Assembly: GCF_016482785.1 (NCBI RefSeq)
Contig: NZ_JAEMXM010000003.1
Span: forward strand, 62,001-126,000
Length of the DNA: 64,000 nucleotides
Direction of reading: 5' to 3'
DNA from: Paenibacillus alkalitolerans
GTDB taxonomy: Bacteria; Bacillota; Bacilli; Paenibacillales; YIM-B00363
Every line of letters starts with the position of its first letter. Positions within the stretch are counted from its first letter, which is position 1. The position numbers and the translations under genes are program-made. Below the pieces are notes generated by a model. That model was not told where the DNA came from and ran no database searches. It worked only from the letters and a program-made list of their open reading frames with translations. Below, in pieces: positions 44,420 through 53,876 of the stretch.

Positions 44420-44473
44420 TTGACATTCATGGATTACGAATGTAGTATTATTAAGTGGATTACATAAGTAATC
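44420..44473 (+). promoter_or_regulatory. Promoter with two BlaI-type dyads
   Basis: TTGACA (44420-44425) and TAGTAT (44443-44448) are spaced by 17 bases, a near-consensus sigma-A promoter. The dyad ATTACGAATGTAGT (44433-44446) covers the spacer and -10, and a perfect second one, GATTAC-ATAA-GTAATC (44458-44473), covers the start region. Both resemble the TACA/TGTA dyads bound by BlaI and MecI repressors, and blaI is the last gene of the operon that begins here. Confidence 0.8.
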
Positions 44474-44508
44474 AATTCATGAAAGAGGAGGTAGGCGTAG
44501 GGGCAATT

Positions 44509-45414
44509 ATGAAGAGAACGCTTCATAGCGACGACCCTCAACAAGAGATTGTCAAACGGCGGCAGTATACGTTTCGCATCAATCTTTTCTTCTTCGGCAT
44601 TTTCGGTTTATTTTCCGTGCTGGTCATGAAGCTGGCGTTCATTCAATTCGTAGAAGGGGAAGAATTGTCTGCCCTTGAATCGCAACGGACCAAGAGGGCT
44701 GTTTCGATTCCGCCGATTCGCGGCAACATCTATGACCGGAACGGGTATCCGATCGCCTATTCCACGTCCACACAATCTTTGTATTTCCGGATGGAGCCTG
44801 GCACGGAAAGGGAAGATCTGATCGCGTTGGCGGAGAAGATCACCGAATTATTCGCCAAATACGGTGATCCTACGTTGGACCAGATGACGGTGTCCGACGT
44901 ATTTGACGCAATGGATGTCGGCTACGATATTGATGGCAATGACAAAGTTTATTTGAACCGGATGTTCGAACCGCGCCGTGTAAAGGGTGGCTTAACGGAT
45001 AAAGAGATCTCTTATGTAATGAGCCATCCGGAGCTGTTTCCCGGCGTCGAGGTCGTCGAGGAGAGCGTCCGCCACTACGATTCCAATACGATCGCCGCCC
45101 AATTGGTCGGTTATTTGAAGCCGTTCTCCACGGCAAACAATCAAAAGGAAGGCCAGTACTTGGATATTTACCGTGACAAAACGTATACCTCAGGCTACTT
45201 GCGTATGGAAGAGGTCGGCTTTGACGGACTGGAGTTTATGTATCAGACGGAGCTTCGGGGCATTCGTAACGTGATCGTGATAGCGTCGATGCCGGATTAC
45301 GATCCGAATGTCTGGTCCGGAGGCATCTCAACGGAGCTTTACAATCAAATCCAGCCTTATTATCAGAACGGCGCAGCTTCTTTATTCCGTTGGAAACTCG
45401 CGAGTTTGTCTTGA
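44509..45414 (+). pseudogene. Class B penicillin-binding protein (PBP2-like), internally deleted
   Basis: ATG 44509 after AGGGGC. The membrane anchor (INLFFFGIFGLFSVLVMKLAF) and dimerisation domain (RGNIYDRNGYPIAYSTSTQS) are good to GLEFMYQTELRG, then the text jumps to IVIASMPDYDPNVWSGGIS, which belongs about 65 residues further on, and ends with a foreign tail (LFRWKLASLS). The catalytic Ser-x-x-Lys, Ser-x-Asn and Lys-Thr-Gly motifs are all lacking, so it cannot act on peptidoglycan. First gene behind the BlaI-type promoter. Confidence 0.82.
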
Positions 45415-45447
45415 TTCCTGCACCAAAAGTGAAATGGGGACTGTATT

Positions 45448-46710
45448 TTGAATATTACACTTCAAGCAAACAAGTTAAAAATTGCCGTATTGATCACTTT
45501 GATCGTTATTCTGCCGCTAACCGGCTGCGCAAAGACCGAAGTGCCAACGGCTGCTGTCGAGAACGAAAAGAATTTGCCGTCAGCCGAACCGGCACCGGCC
45601 GAAGGCCGAGTCTTGCTCGAACACGTCGTGAATGAGGCGATCCGGCCTGTCATAGATCAGAACAAAGTGCCGGGTATGGCCGTGGCGGTCACGGTCCAGG
45701 GGAAGCGATATTTCTTTAACTACGGTATTGCTTCAAAGGAGAACGGGCAAAAGGTTACCGAGGATACGATTTTCGAGATCGGCTCGATCAGCAAGACCTT
45801 CACCGCAACCCTCGCGTCCTACGCGCAGGCGCTTGGAACTCTGTCTCTCTCCGACAATGCGAGCAAATATCTGCCTGCGCTCGCCGGCAGCAGCTTCGAC
45901 AGGATCAGCCTTCTTGATCTCGGTACCTATACGGTGGGCGGTTTACCCTTGCAGTTTCCAGACGATGTCACCGATCAGGAAACGATGATTGCCTATTTCA
46001 AAAACTGGAGACCGGCCTACGCCGCCGGCACGTATCGGCTCTATTCGAATCAGAGCATCGGCTTATTCGGCTATCTGGCTGCCAGAAGCATGGACGAGCC
46101 TTTCGATGATCTGATGGAAGAAAAGCTCTTCCCGATGCTCGGCCTCTCGCGCACTTACATCAGGGTTCCCCAGGACCGGATGGGCGACTACGCTTACGGC
46201 TATTCGAAAGACAACAAGCCTATTCGGGTGTCGCCGGGCGTTCTAGACTCGGAAAGCTATGGCGTAAAGACGACCGCGGCCGACATGATCCGTTTCGTCG
46301 AGGCAAACATGAATGGCTCGGAACTAGACGAAACGCTGCGACGCGCGATCACCGCAACGCACACCGGATACTTCAAGGTCGGCGACATGATGCAGGGGCT
46401 TGGATGGGAAATGTACGACTATCCGACGGATCTTGACCGGCTGCTTGCGGGGAATTCCCCCGAGGTGATGTTCAAGGCGAATGAAGTAAGCAGACTTGCT
46501 CCGCCACTGTTGCCGCCCCAGGAAGGTGTGCTGATCAACAAAACCGGCTCCACGAACGGTTTCGGCGCCTATGTTGCCTTTGTCCCCGCCAAAGGCATCG
46601 GCATCGTGATACTGGCGAACAAGAACTATCCCATCCCGGCGCGTGTGAAGGCCGCATACCAGATATTGACGGCGCTGGACAGCCAGTTCGGCTTGACGAG
46701 CGCCCGCTGA
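45448..46710 (+). CDS. Class C-type (AmpC-like) beta-lactamase lipoprotein
   Basis: A 420-residue protein from a TTG at 45448 (site GGGGA). Lipobox LTGC puts the mature N-terminus at Cys27. Catalytic motifs are those of class C enzymes: Ser113-Ile-Ser-Lys116 in EIGSISKTF, Tyr199-Ser-Asn201 in RLYSNQSIGLFG, and Lys365-Thr-Gly367 in INKTGSTNGFGAYVAF. Hydrolysis of beta-lactams is likely from the close class C motif contexts and the BlaR1-BlaI operon; a DD-peptidase/esterase of the same fold remains possible. It is 33 bases after the PBP2 remnant. Confidence 0.88.
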   Translation: MNITLQANKLKIAVLITLIVILPLTGCAKTEVPTAAVENEKNLPSAEPAPAEGRVLLEHVVNEAIRPVIDQNKVPGMAVAVTVQGKRYFFNYGIASKENGQKVTEDTIFEIGSISKTFTATLASYAQALGTLSLSDNASKYLPALAGSSFDRISLLDLGTYTVGGLPLQFPDDVTDQETMIAYFKNWRPAYAAGTYRLYSNQSIGLFGYLAARSMDEPFDDLMEEKLFPMLGLSRTYIRVPQDRMGDYAYGYSKDNKPIRVSPGVLDSESYGVKTTAADMIRFVEANMNGSELDETLRRAITATHTGYFKVGDMMQGLGWEMYDYPTDLDRLLAGNSPEVMFKANEVSRLAPPLLPPQEGVLINKTGSTNGFGAYVAFVPAKGIGIVILANKNYPIPARVKAAYQILTALDSQFGLTSAR

Positions 46711-46779
46711 GAAGTTTTCCTTTCCAGCGACGGCAAGCCTTTCATTGTTCCTTATACATGTCAAGATAAGAGGTAGGAT

Positions 46780-48804
46780 ATGAATAACGTTCGTTCTTTA
46801 ATCTCCATTTTACTATTGCTAATTGTTCTGGCGGGTTGCAAAGAGGAGATTCCACCGGAAGACGTGTTCGAGAGCTATATCGGATATTGGCAGCAGGGAC
46901 GCTATGAGCAAATGTACGAGCTGATTTCAGAAACCGCTAAAGATGCGTTGTCAAAGGAAGAGTTCGTCAATCGCTATCGTTCCATTTACGAGGGAATCGA
47001 AATGAGCAACCTCTACGTTGCCGCTGTTCCTCAAGACGAAGAAGCAGCAGGCGACGCACCGACCGTCAAAACATTCCCTTATCGACTTGTGATGGACTCC
47101 GCGGCAGGGCCCATAGCTGTCGACGGCGCCATGCAAATCGTAAAAAATAAAGAAACAAATCATGAATGGAAGGTTGAATGGAAGCCCTCCTTGCTATTCC
47201 CGTCGATGGATGAAGGGGATAAGGTGAACGTTCGTACGCTGAAGGCGGAAAGGGGGGTCATCTATGACCGGGTTGGCCGGGAACTTGCCGCGAACGGAAG
47301 CATTGAAGTTGTAGGGATCGTTCCGGGCGAGCTGGGGCAGGCCGGGGAGGAAACGATCGCCGAACTCGCGGAGAGGCTTTCGGTTCCGATATCGTTTATT
47401 CAGGAAAAACTCGCGGCTCCATGGGTCAAGGATGATCTTTTCGTGCCCATCGTCAATGTGACGGGAGATCGGGTTAAACTTGATTTCAGCGATTTGCAGG
47501 GGGTAACGAAAAGAGACAAAAGCGCAAGGATATACCCATACGGAGAAGCCGCCGCCCACTTGACCGGATATATTCGGCAAGTCACTGCCGAAGATATGGA
47601 GAAGCATCCGGAAAAACGGTTGGCTCCCGCCGACGTGATCGGGAAAGCCGGAATGGAACAGATTTACGACGATCGGTTAAGAGGACGGGACGGTGTCCAT
47701 ATCACGATCGTTAATGCGGACGGAGTGGTGAAAGAAACGCTTGCAAAGGTCGATCCGGTCGACGGAGAGGACATCCATGTGACGATCGACGCGCTGCTTC
47801 AGGAATCGATGTATCGATCGCTGGACGGAGACGCCGGCACGGGAGCGGCCATTCAACCTCGGACGGGCGAGATTTTAGCGTTAGTCAGCAGTCCGGCCTA
47901 TGATCCGAACCTGTTTATTCAAGGCTTGTCCGAGGAACAATGGAATTCGTGGAACGAAGACCCCAACAACCCGCTGTTAAATCGATTTACCAAACTGTAC
48001 GCGCCCGGCTCCGTTTTTAAACCGATTACCGCTTCCATAGGATTGCAGCTTGGGGTAAGCTCGGTCGATGAGATCAAAACCATCGGGGGATTACGGTGGG
48101 CGAAAGACGAAAGCTGGGGCAATTATTACGTGAAACGGCTGAGGGATGTTCCCGAAGAGAGCCTAACGGACGCTATCGTAAACTCGGACAATATTTATTT
48201 GGCTCAAGAGGCAATCGAGATCGGTGCGGACAATTTCATCAGGGAGGCGGAGAAATTCGGGTTTGGAAAACCCTTGCCGATTTCGTACCCGTTTCCGCAA
48301 GCCAGTTTATCGAACGACGGAATAACGAATGAAATCCTGTTGGCCGATTCCTCCTACGGACAGGGAGAAGTCGTTATGAGTCCGCTGCACCTGGCCTTAT
48401 CCTATACCCCGTTTATCAATGAAGGGGAACTGATAACGCCCGTATTGGAACTTACGGACGACGAGGAGCTTCGGGAAGAGCCTTGGGGGGACCCGGTTCT
48501 GGCACCGGAAACAGCCGCAGCGGTAAACAGGATGCTGCTTGAGGTTGTCGAAAATCCGACGGGCACCGGACACGGGGCGTATATAAAAGACCGCAGGATA
48601 GCGGGGAAAACCGGTACGGCGGAGTTAAAAAGAAGCAAAGAGGAGAAAGGGCAAGAGAACGGTTGGTTCGTCGTTTATGATGCGGAACGATTCGAACTAT
48701 TGATGGCCGTTATGATCGAGGATGTGCAGAATCGTGGCGGAAGCGCTTATGTCGTACGCAAAACGGCACCTGTTCTCCGAGAGTATATGGAGAGCCGGAA
48801 TTGA
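46780..48804 (+). CDS. MecA/PBP3-like class B penicillin-binding protein
   Basis: A 674-residue lipoprotein-type PBP: lipobox LAGC (Cys20), NTF2-like MecA N-terminal domain (about 25-140), dimerisation domain with RGVIYDRVGRELA, and transpeptidase domain with Ser411-Val-Phe-Lys414 (APGSVFKPIT), Ser469-Asp-Asn471 and Lys610-Thr-Gly-Thr613. The layout equals S. aureus PBP2a and B. subtilis PbpC. With BlaR1-BlaI control it is a good candidate for an inducible low-affinity transpeptidase. Starts 69 bases after the beta-lactamase with site AGAGGTAGG. Confidence 0.94.
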   Translation: MNNVRSLISILLLLIVLAGCKEEIPPEDVFESYIGYWQQGRYEQMYELISETAKDALSKEEFVNRYRSIYEGIEMSNLYVAAVPQDEEAAGDAPTVKTFPYRLVMDSAAGPIAVDGAMQIVKNKETNHEWKVEWKPSLLFPSMDEGDKVNVRTLKAERGVIYDRVGRELAANGSIEVVGIVPGELGQAGEETIAELAERLSVPISFIQEKLAAPWVKDDLFVPIVNVTGDRVKLDFSDLQGVTKRDKSARIYPYGEAAAHLTGYIRQVTAEDMEKHPEKRLAPADVIGKAGMEQIYDDRLRGRDGVHITIVNADGVVKETLAKVDPVDGEDIHVTIDALLQESMYRSLDGDAGTGAAIQPRTGEILALVSSPAYDPNLFIQGLSEEQWNSWNEDPNNPLLNRFTKLYAPGSVFKPITASIGLQLGVSSVDEIKTIGGLRWAKDESWGNYYVKRLRDVPEESLTDAIVNSDNIYLAQEAIEIGADNFIREAEKFGFGKPLPISYPFPQASLSNDGITNEILLADSSYGQGEVVMSPLHLALSYTPFINEGELITPVLELTDDEELREEPWGDPVLAPETAAAVNRMLLEVVENPTGTGHGAYIKDRRIAGKTGTAELKRSKEEKGQENGWFVVYDAERFELLMAVMIEDVQNRGGSAYVVRKTAPVLREYMESRN

Positions 48805-48882
48805 CACGTTTGGTTTGATAAATCTTCAATGACATGCGATATTTAGTAGTACCTCAATAAAGGTTGAAGGGGGACACTGAGC

Positions 48883-50655
48883 ATGATTTTTTCAATGTTT
48901 GTTACGAGCCTCATCGTTTCTTTTGTTTCCGCAGCCGGAATTATGCTGATAAAAGCAATCTTTCGAAAGCAGCTTACTGCGAAATGGCACTATAATATAT
49001 GGTTTTTATTGTTGATTGCATTAACAATCCCTCTGCTCCCGAGTCATTTATTTCATTTCGGAACTTTTTTTGCCGGCTTCGATGGGAGTCTGAACCATGA
49101 AATAGGTGTTTCTGCAACCGCCCCAGGGAATCAAGTACCCGAAAATGATGATTGGCTGCAGGATTTTACGATTTCCGTAAATCGCGCAGCTCCGCCGTTA
49201 CTTCAGAACATTACAGCAGCATTTTGGTTAGCCGGGATGCTCGCTTTTGCTATTGTAACCATCCACTCTTGGCTCCAAATCAAGGATATGAAAAATAAGT
49301 CCCATCGCGTAACGAATAAAGAAGTTTTAGACTTGTTAGAGCGGTGCAAACAGCAGCTGCATATCGATAAAGATTTGGTTGTCTTGGAGTCGCCGCTTGT
49401 AAAATCTCCGATGATTGTTAGTTTGTTCAAGACTTATCTTGTGTTTCCGGCCCGATTCTCCGACTGGCTTTCTTTAGATGAAATCAAATATATTGTCCTG
49501 CATGAACTGACTCACTTAAAAAATAAGGATAACATCACGAATTATTGGATCGTGGCGTTTCAATTGATCTACTGGTTCAACCCGCTCATATGGATTGCGT
49601 TTGCAAAAATGAGACTGGATCGTGAAATCGCCTGTGATATCGCGGTACTGCAATCATTGGATGATCGCTGCCGTGTCGAATACGGCAATACGATTATCAA
49701 CTTTGCGGACAGAGCGTCACGGTCCGCGAAGTTCGCTTTGGCAAGTCAACTCGTCAGTCCGACAAGTCAAATCAAGAAACGCATCGAAACGATTGCAAGC
49801 TTTCAGGCGGAATCAAAGCGGCAGAAGATCAAGAGCATTGCCGTAGTTTTGCTTGCAGGCCTCTTGGTTTTAAGTCAGATTCCGGTCGTCTCCGCGATGG
49901 CCCGGGAAGATCAAAGCTATTCCTTTACTGGAGAGCGTGTCCTTTACGAGAATCTAAGCGCCTATTTTTCCGGTTATGAGGGAGCTTTCGTATTATACGA
50001 CATGCAAGCCGATCAATATCGTATCTACAACGAACGGAAAAGCACCCAGAGGGTGTCCCCGAATTCCACTTACAAAATTTATAGCGCTTTGTTTGGTCTG
50101 GAGTCCAACGTCATTTCGGGCAAACATTCGACAATCGAATGGAACGGTGAAACGTATCCATATGACGAATGGAACAAGGACCATAATTTGTTTACGGCGA
50201 TGAAGAGCTCCGTGAATTGGTATTTCCAAGCGATGGAGAGCAGGATGGAACGCAGGGATTTGCAGGCATATCTAAAACAAATTCATTATGGGAATGCCGA
50301 TATTTCCGGTGGACCGGAGCCCTTTTGGATGGAATCTTCATTAAGAATATCCCCGGTTGAACAGGTGCAATTACTGAGGGCATTGTATACAAACCAATTC
50401 GGATTCGAGGAACAACATATCCGGACCGTGAAGGATGCGATCAAATTGGAAGAAAAGGATGGAGCGCTTCTTTCCGGCAAGACCGGTACAGGCGCTGTAA
50501 ATCATAAAAATACGAACGGTTGGTTTATCGGGTATGTAGAGAACAAGGGGAACACCTATTTCTTTGCAACGAACATCCGGAATGAAGATCGCGCGAACGG
50601 GAGTAAGGCTGCCGATATTACATTAAAGATTTTGAGGGATAAGAGGATATATTGA
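48883..50655 (+). CDS. blaR1: BlaR1/MecR1-type beta-lactam sensor protease
   Basis: A 590-residue membrane sensor: four transmembrane helices within residues 1-345, a cytosolic zinc metalloprotease with H207-E-L-T-H211 and the later Glu in DREIACD, and an extracellular penicillin-binding sensor with Ser395-Thr-Tyr-Lys398, Ser443-Val-Asn445 and Lys533-Thr-Gly-Thr536. Acylation of Ser395 triggers the protease and ends in BlaI cleavage. Complete and apparently functional. 18 bases before blaI. Confidence 0.95.
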   Translation: MIFSMFVTSLIVSFVSAAGIMLIKAIFRKQLTAKWHYNIWFLLLIALTIPLLPSHLFHFGTFFAGFDGSLNHEIGVSATAPGNQVPENDDWLQDFTISVNRAAPPLLQNITAAFWLAGMLAFAIVTIHSWLQIKDMKNKSHRVTNKEVLDLLERCKQQLHIDKDLVVLESPLVKSPMIVSLFKTYLVFPARFSDWLSLDEIKYIVLHELTHLKNKDNITNYWIVAFQLIYWFNPLIWIAFAKMRLDREIACDIAVLQSLDDRCRVEYGNTIINFADRASRSAKFALASQLVSPTSQIKKRIETIASFQAESKRQKIKSIAVVLLAGLLVLSQIPVVSAMAREDQSYSFTGERVLYENLSAYFSGYEGAFVLYDMQADQYRIYNERKSTQRVSPNSTYKIYSALFGLESNVISGKHSTIEWNGETYPYDEWNKDHNLFTAMKSSVNWYFQAMESRMERRDLQAYLKQIHYGNADISGGPEPFWMESSLRISPVEQVQLLRALYTNQFGFEEQHIRTVKDAIKLEEKDGALLSGKTGTGAVNHKNTNGWFIGYVENKGNTYFFATNIRNEDRANGSKAADITLKILRDKRIY

Positions 50656-50673
50656 CATTGGGGAGTGATGGGG

Positions 50674-51063
50674 ATGTCAAAACAAGTGCCGAGAATATCG
50701 GAAGCGGAATGGGAAGTTATGAACGTGCTTTGGGAAAAGGCACCGCGAACGGCTAGCGAAGTTATTCACGTTTTGCAGGAAAAAACGGATTGGAAGCCCA
50801 AAACGATCCGTACTCTGTTGGATCGTCTGGTCAAAAAACGGGTAGTTGGAGTCAACCAGGAACAAAAAGTGTACACCTTCATTCCGCTATACACGCAAAA
50901 CGAATGTCAACACGCTGAGGCTCAGTCTTTTCTAAAACGAATTTATGGAGGGACGATGAAACCGATGCTCGTTCAGTTTTTCGAAGAGCAATCGTTAACG
51001 GAGGAGGAGATCAAAGAGCTGCGCGCGATTTTGAATGAGAAATCCGAAAAGCATAACAAATAA
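50674..51063 (+). CDS. blaI: BlaI/MecI family repressor
   Basis: A 129-residue winged-helix repressor from the ATG at 50674, nine bases after GGGGAG (ATG 50668 is too close). HTH part: RISEAEWEVMNVLWEKAPRT, then WKPKTIRTLLDRLVKKRVV; the C-terminal dimerisation helices contain QFFEEQSLTEEEIKELRAIL, the region cleaved on induction in staphylococcal homologues. It should repress the promoter at 44420-44473. Last gene of the operon. Confidence 0.94.
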   Translation: MSKQVPRISEAEWEVMNVLWEKAPRTASEVIHVLQEKTDWKPKTIRTLLDRLVKKRVVGVNQEQKVYTFIPLYTQNECQHAEAQSFLKRIYGGTMKPMLVQFFEEQSLTEEEIKELRAILNEKSEKHNK

Positions 51064-51072
51064 GGTTGGGCG

Positions 51073-51324
51073 GGTGAATGCGGACTGACGATTGAAGAAA
51101 CGGAAAAAAAAGAAGACCGTGAGTATCGCGGCCATGATCTTGGCGAACTGGGTGAAGCGGCTGAGATCACAAGCGAAAAACTGGAGGCAGCGGTTAAAGC
51201 GTTGGAAGCAAAGCTGCAAGAGAAGCCAACGGACAAGCCCCTAACTAAAAGGGCAGTACGCCAACTCCGCGGCCTTACGAGCTTTCGAACAAGCCAGGAC
51301 AACGGCCACAATAACACAGGGTAG
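51073..51324 (+). mobile_element. Transposase remnant (IS1182-like)
   Basis: In the frame of 51091 the sequence reads IEETEKKEDREYRGHDLGEL, then EITSEKLEAAVKALEAKLQE and PTDKPLTK, a charged helical region like the middle of IS1182-type transposases (before the LPRxxKYE and SKTDPDATFM blocks). It has no start and degrades after LTKRAVRQLRG. No inverted repeats are visible. The identification rests on recalled family appearance. Confidence 0.5.
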
Positions 51325-51509
51325 AGGATAGATGAAAAAAGGGCCCAAATAGCAACGAAGATCATGCCGATGTTTCGAAGGCCGTAATACTCCGTTGTAG
51401 TGATCTTGAACCTTCCAGCAGTTCCAATCCCAAGGATGCGATTACGGACAAAATCATTGAAGTAAGCTACAAGGCTATGTGTTTGACTACCGTCAAAAAC
51501 ATCCACCAC
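51240..51509 (-). pseudogene. Membrane protein fragment of unknown family
   Basis: The minus frame from a GTG at 51509 gives VDVFDGSQTHSLVAYFNDFV, then ILGIGTAGRFKITTTEYYGL and a hydrophobic helix (MIFVAIWALFSSILYPVLLW), then merges into the antisense of the transposase remnant. No ribosome site. It looks like a gene interior cut by the IS remnant; family not recognised. Confidence 0.35.
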
Positions 51510-51519
51510 CGTATTAAAT

Positions 51520-52205
51520 TTATTTACCGTAATTTTGAAGACCGTCTTGTATTGATTCTAATCTCGTGAGATGCGGCTTAAATTGATTTAGAAAACCTTT
51601 TTTGGCTACAGTCTCCATATCATTCCAACCATAATACCGGTCGTAATATTCCTGAAACGAAGCAAATGTCTTCTCCATGGAACGCAGTTCTTCTGCGAGT
51701 AAAGCTAGCGTATCCTTCGTATTTTGGCTGATCAGTTTCGGCTTTGCTTTCCAGTACCGGCCGCTGACGAAGTACATAACGTTCCCTACCTCAGTGCGAA
51801 AGTGTAACATATACACATCCTCTTGCTCTTGCTGCGCGGTCAAGTCAATGAAACCTTCCGACGTCCCAGGCTTCTCAAGGTTGGTATAGCTGTCGCTGAA
51901 CGTGATTAAAAGAGAAATATGTTTATCCAAGGCGTCCGCTTGTATTTTGCCCTTTCAATGATTACTTGTATTTTCGCAGGGTCCTCATCATCGCTCACCG
52001 CGCTAAGCTCCTCCAACGTTTCCGCAAGCGGAAGAAAAGATGGCGTCTGATCTAAGAAGCTGAAAAAAGCCAAGTCATTTTTCGCTTCGTACTTCGATGA
52101 TAATACATTGAACCTATGATTAGCTTCGTTGATCTTGTCGCGGTAAATGAGGGTAACCGTTAAAATAATAGCCGCACTAATCCATATAATCCTCTTTGCT
52201 GTCAT
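51520..52205 (-). pseudogene. Membrane-anchored protein of unknown function, one frameshift
   Basis: Two overlapping minus-strand frames join into one protein: ATG 52205 gives a signal anchor (IIWISAAIILTVTLIYRD) and a helical domain to IQVIIERAKYK, where one missing base near 51930 sends the frame off; the next frame continues ADALDKHISLLITFSDSYTN through VYMLHFRTEVGNVMYFVSGR to a stop at 51520. The joined product would be about 228 residues. Could be a true lesion or a sequencing error. Family not recognised. Confidence 0.6.
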
Positions 52206-52376
52206 CTTGATGCTCCTTATTCTATTTGCTTCCTATTGTAATATATCTCTCCTTGGGCGAAGTCAGGGCGATTATGGAAGTTTTGCACCTTTTCAATGAT
52301 ATTTTGCTTCCGGCGATACCGGTCAAAAAACCGTGATCCGCTGCCGTCATGCGATACCACACACCTCGCGCCGGCA

Positions 52377-52570
52377 GATAGGGGATTTTCAAGTACTTAT
52401 TGGATTGATTCTCCCGGCTGGCAGCACAGATAAGGGTTTCCGGAGTACCTATTTCCTCGCATTCGCGGGCAAACATCCCTTTTTCACTCATATAAGTACC
52501 TGAGAATCCCCTATGCTGTTGCGCTCTTGCAGGTTTAGGCGAAAATAAGTACGCCAAAATCCCTTATTTG
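52377..52570. repeat. Inverted pairs of a 25-bp dispersed repeat
   Basis: Four copies with core GATA-GGG-TT...GTAC-TATT: two read left to right at 52377-52403 and 52429-52456, two in reverse at 52491-52514 and 52542-52570. Copies within a pair are 51-52 bases apart, so the whole block is symmetrical and could form a large cruciform. The gap 52206-52592 holds no gene. Confidence 0.75.
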
Positions 52571-52592
52571 TATCCGGGCACCATCAAGCGCA

Positions 52593-53876
52593 TCAAGACA
52601 ACCCTCTCTTCCGCCGCGGAGGCTTCGCCACGAATGCCAGCACCGCGCCGCCGGCCCAAATAAGAGCGGAAAATATAAGCACGCCTGTGTAGTTACCGAA
52701 CCGGTCGTACGCCCACCCGAATTGTACCGGTCCCAACGCGGAGCCGATCACTCCCGCGGTGTGCGTAACCCCTTGAATACTCCCTAAATATTTCCTCCCG
52801 TAGTAATTCGGCCAAATCACACCCAACGGGACGTTCATGAAACCTTGGGAAATGCCCCAAGCGACGGCGAAAACAATGACTGCCGCATGAGAATGAGCGA
52901 AAATCAGTATTACGGGGACAACCATGTTCATCGCAAAAGTGACGCTTAACATCCGGTGCGCTTTCACCCGTTCCACAATAAAACCCGACAACAGAGAGCA
53001 GCCGAAGCTGACGAGCGGGATCAAGCTTAAGACGAACGCCGTGGTGACCCGGTCGATTCCCTGATCGGACAGTATGGGGAAGATTAGAAAAATTATGCCG
53101 GTGTTAATCATAGCCGGAATTGCGCCGCATATCATAACAAACCAGAACGCTCTAGTCCTTAACGCTTCCGACAACGTCCAGGAGTCTTCGAGCGACGGCG
53201 CGTGTTCATCGTCCGGCCGCCCGGTTTCGGCTTTCATTCCGTCCGGCAATAAGCCGGCGTCTTCAGGCTGATTGCGCACGAAATAGTATGCAATCGGCAC
53301 AAAAATAAAAAGTGCGGTCCCCAAGACGCGCCATGCATTCTGCCAGCCGTACGCTTCAATCAGCCAGTTGATGAGCGGAGGGAACGTCGCGGCGCCGAGC
53401 AATCCGCCCAGACCGGCGAAGCCTAAAGCTCGCCCTCTATATTTGAAAAACCATTGCGACACCAGTGTGTTCGGAATCAACGTCATGGAACCTTGTCCGA
53501 AATACCGGACCATAAAAAATCCGAAAAACAGCATGACCGGTCCCGTTACGAAGCTGTTGAAAAAACATGCGGCGCCAAGCATCATGGCCGCCAGCGCTAA
53601 CATGATTCTGCGTCCGAACCGGTCGACAAGGCGCCCCATAAAGAACAACAGCAAACCGGATGCCAATGTGGCGGCGGAATAAATGGAGGATATGGCCGTT
53701 TGGTTCAGGGAAAATTCCTGAATATAGGATGCTATAAAGACCGAATTGGAATAAGTTTGGCCCGGTCCTGAAAAAAAGACGCCCACTCCTCCAATGAAAA
53801 CAATCAGCCAACCGTAAAAAAATCGGGTTTGCAGCGGAGGCTGCGACCCGGACTTCCTCATAGCTTGATTTCTCAT
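52593..53876 (-). CDS. MFS transporter, OFA/monocarboxylate-type
   Basis: A 427-residue carrier with 12 hydrophobic segments and a central hydrophilic loop (about 205-235). N-terminal FFYGWLIVFIGGVGVFFSGP and GRLVDRFGRR (motif A) together with the GQGSMTLIPNTLVSQWFFKY block resemble OFA/monocarboxylate porters, which carry oxalate/formate or other small acids. Substrate unknown. Start either ATG 53876 or the Met at 53861; no strong site for either. Confidence 0.88.
   Translation of the reverse strand: MRNQAMRKSGSQPPLQTRFFYGWLIVFIGGVGVFFSGPGQTYSNSVFIASYIQEFSLNQTAISSIYSAATLASGLLLFFMGRLVDRFGRRIMLALAAMMLGAACFFNSFVTGPVMLFFGFFMVRYFGQGSMTLIPNTLVSQWFFKYRGRALGFAGLGGLLGAATFPPLINWLIEAYGWQNAWRVLGTALFIFVPIAYYFVRNQPEDAGLLPDGMKAETGRPDDEHAPSLEDSWTLSEALRTRAFWFVMICGAIPAMINTGIIFLIFPILSDQGIDRVTTAFVLSLIPLVSFGCSLLSGFIVERVKAHRMLSVTFAMNMVVPVILIFAHSHAAVIVFAVAWGISQGFMNVPLGVIWPNYYGRKYLGSIQGVTHTAGVIGSALGPVQFGWAYDRFGNYTGVLIFSALIWAGGAVLAFVAKPPRRKRGLS

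Noticed and set aside
48805-48882. Separate BlaI operator before blaR1
   Set aside because: No TACA/TGTA dyad comparable with 44433-44473 is visible in this gap.
50973-51509. 178-residue minus ORF over blaI end and transposase remnant
   Set aside because: Only the part before 51240 looks like protein; the rest is antisense to blaI and to the IS remnant.
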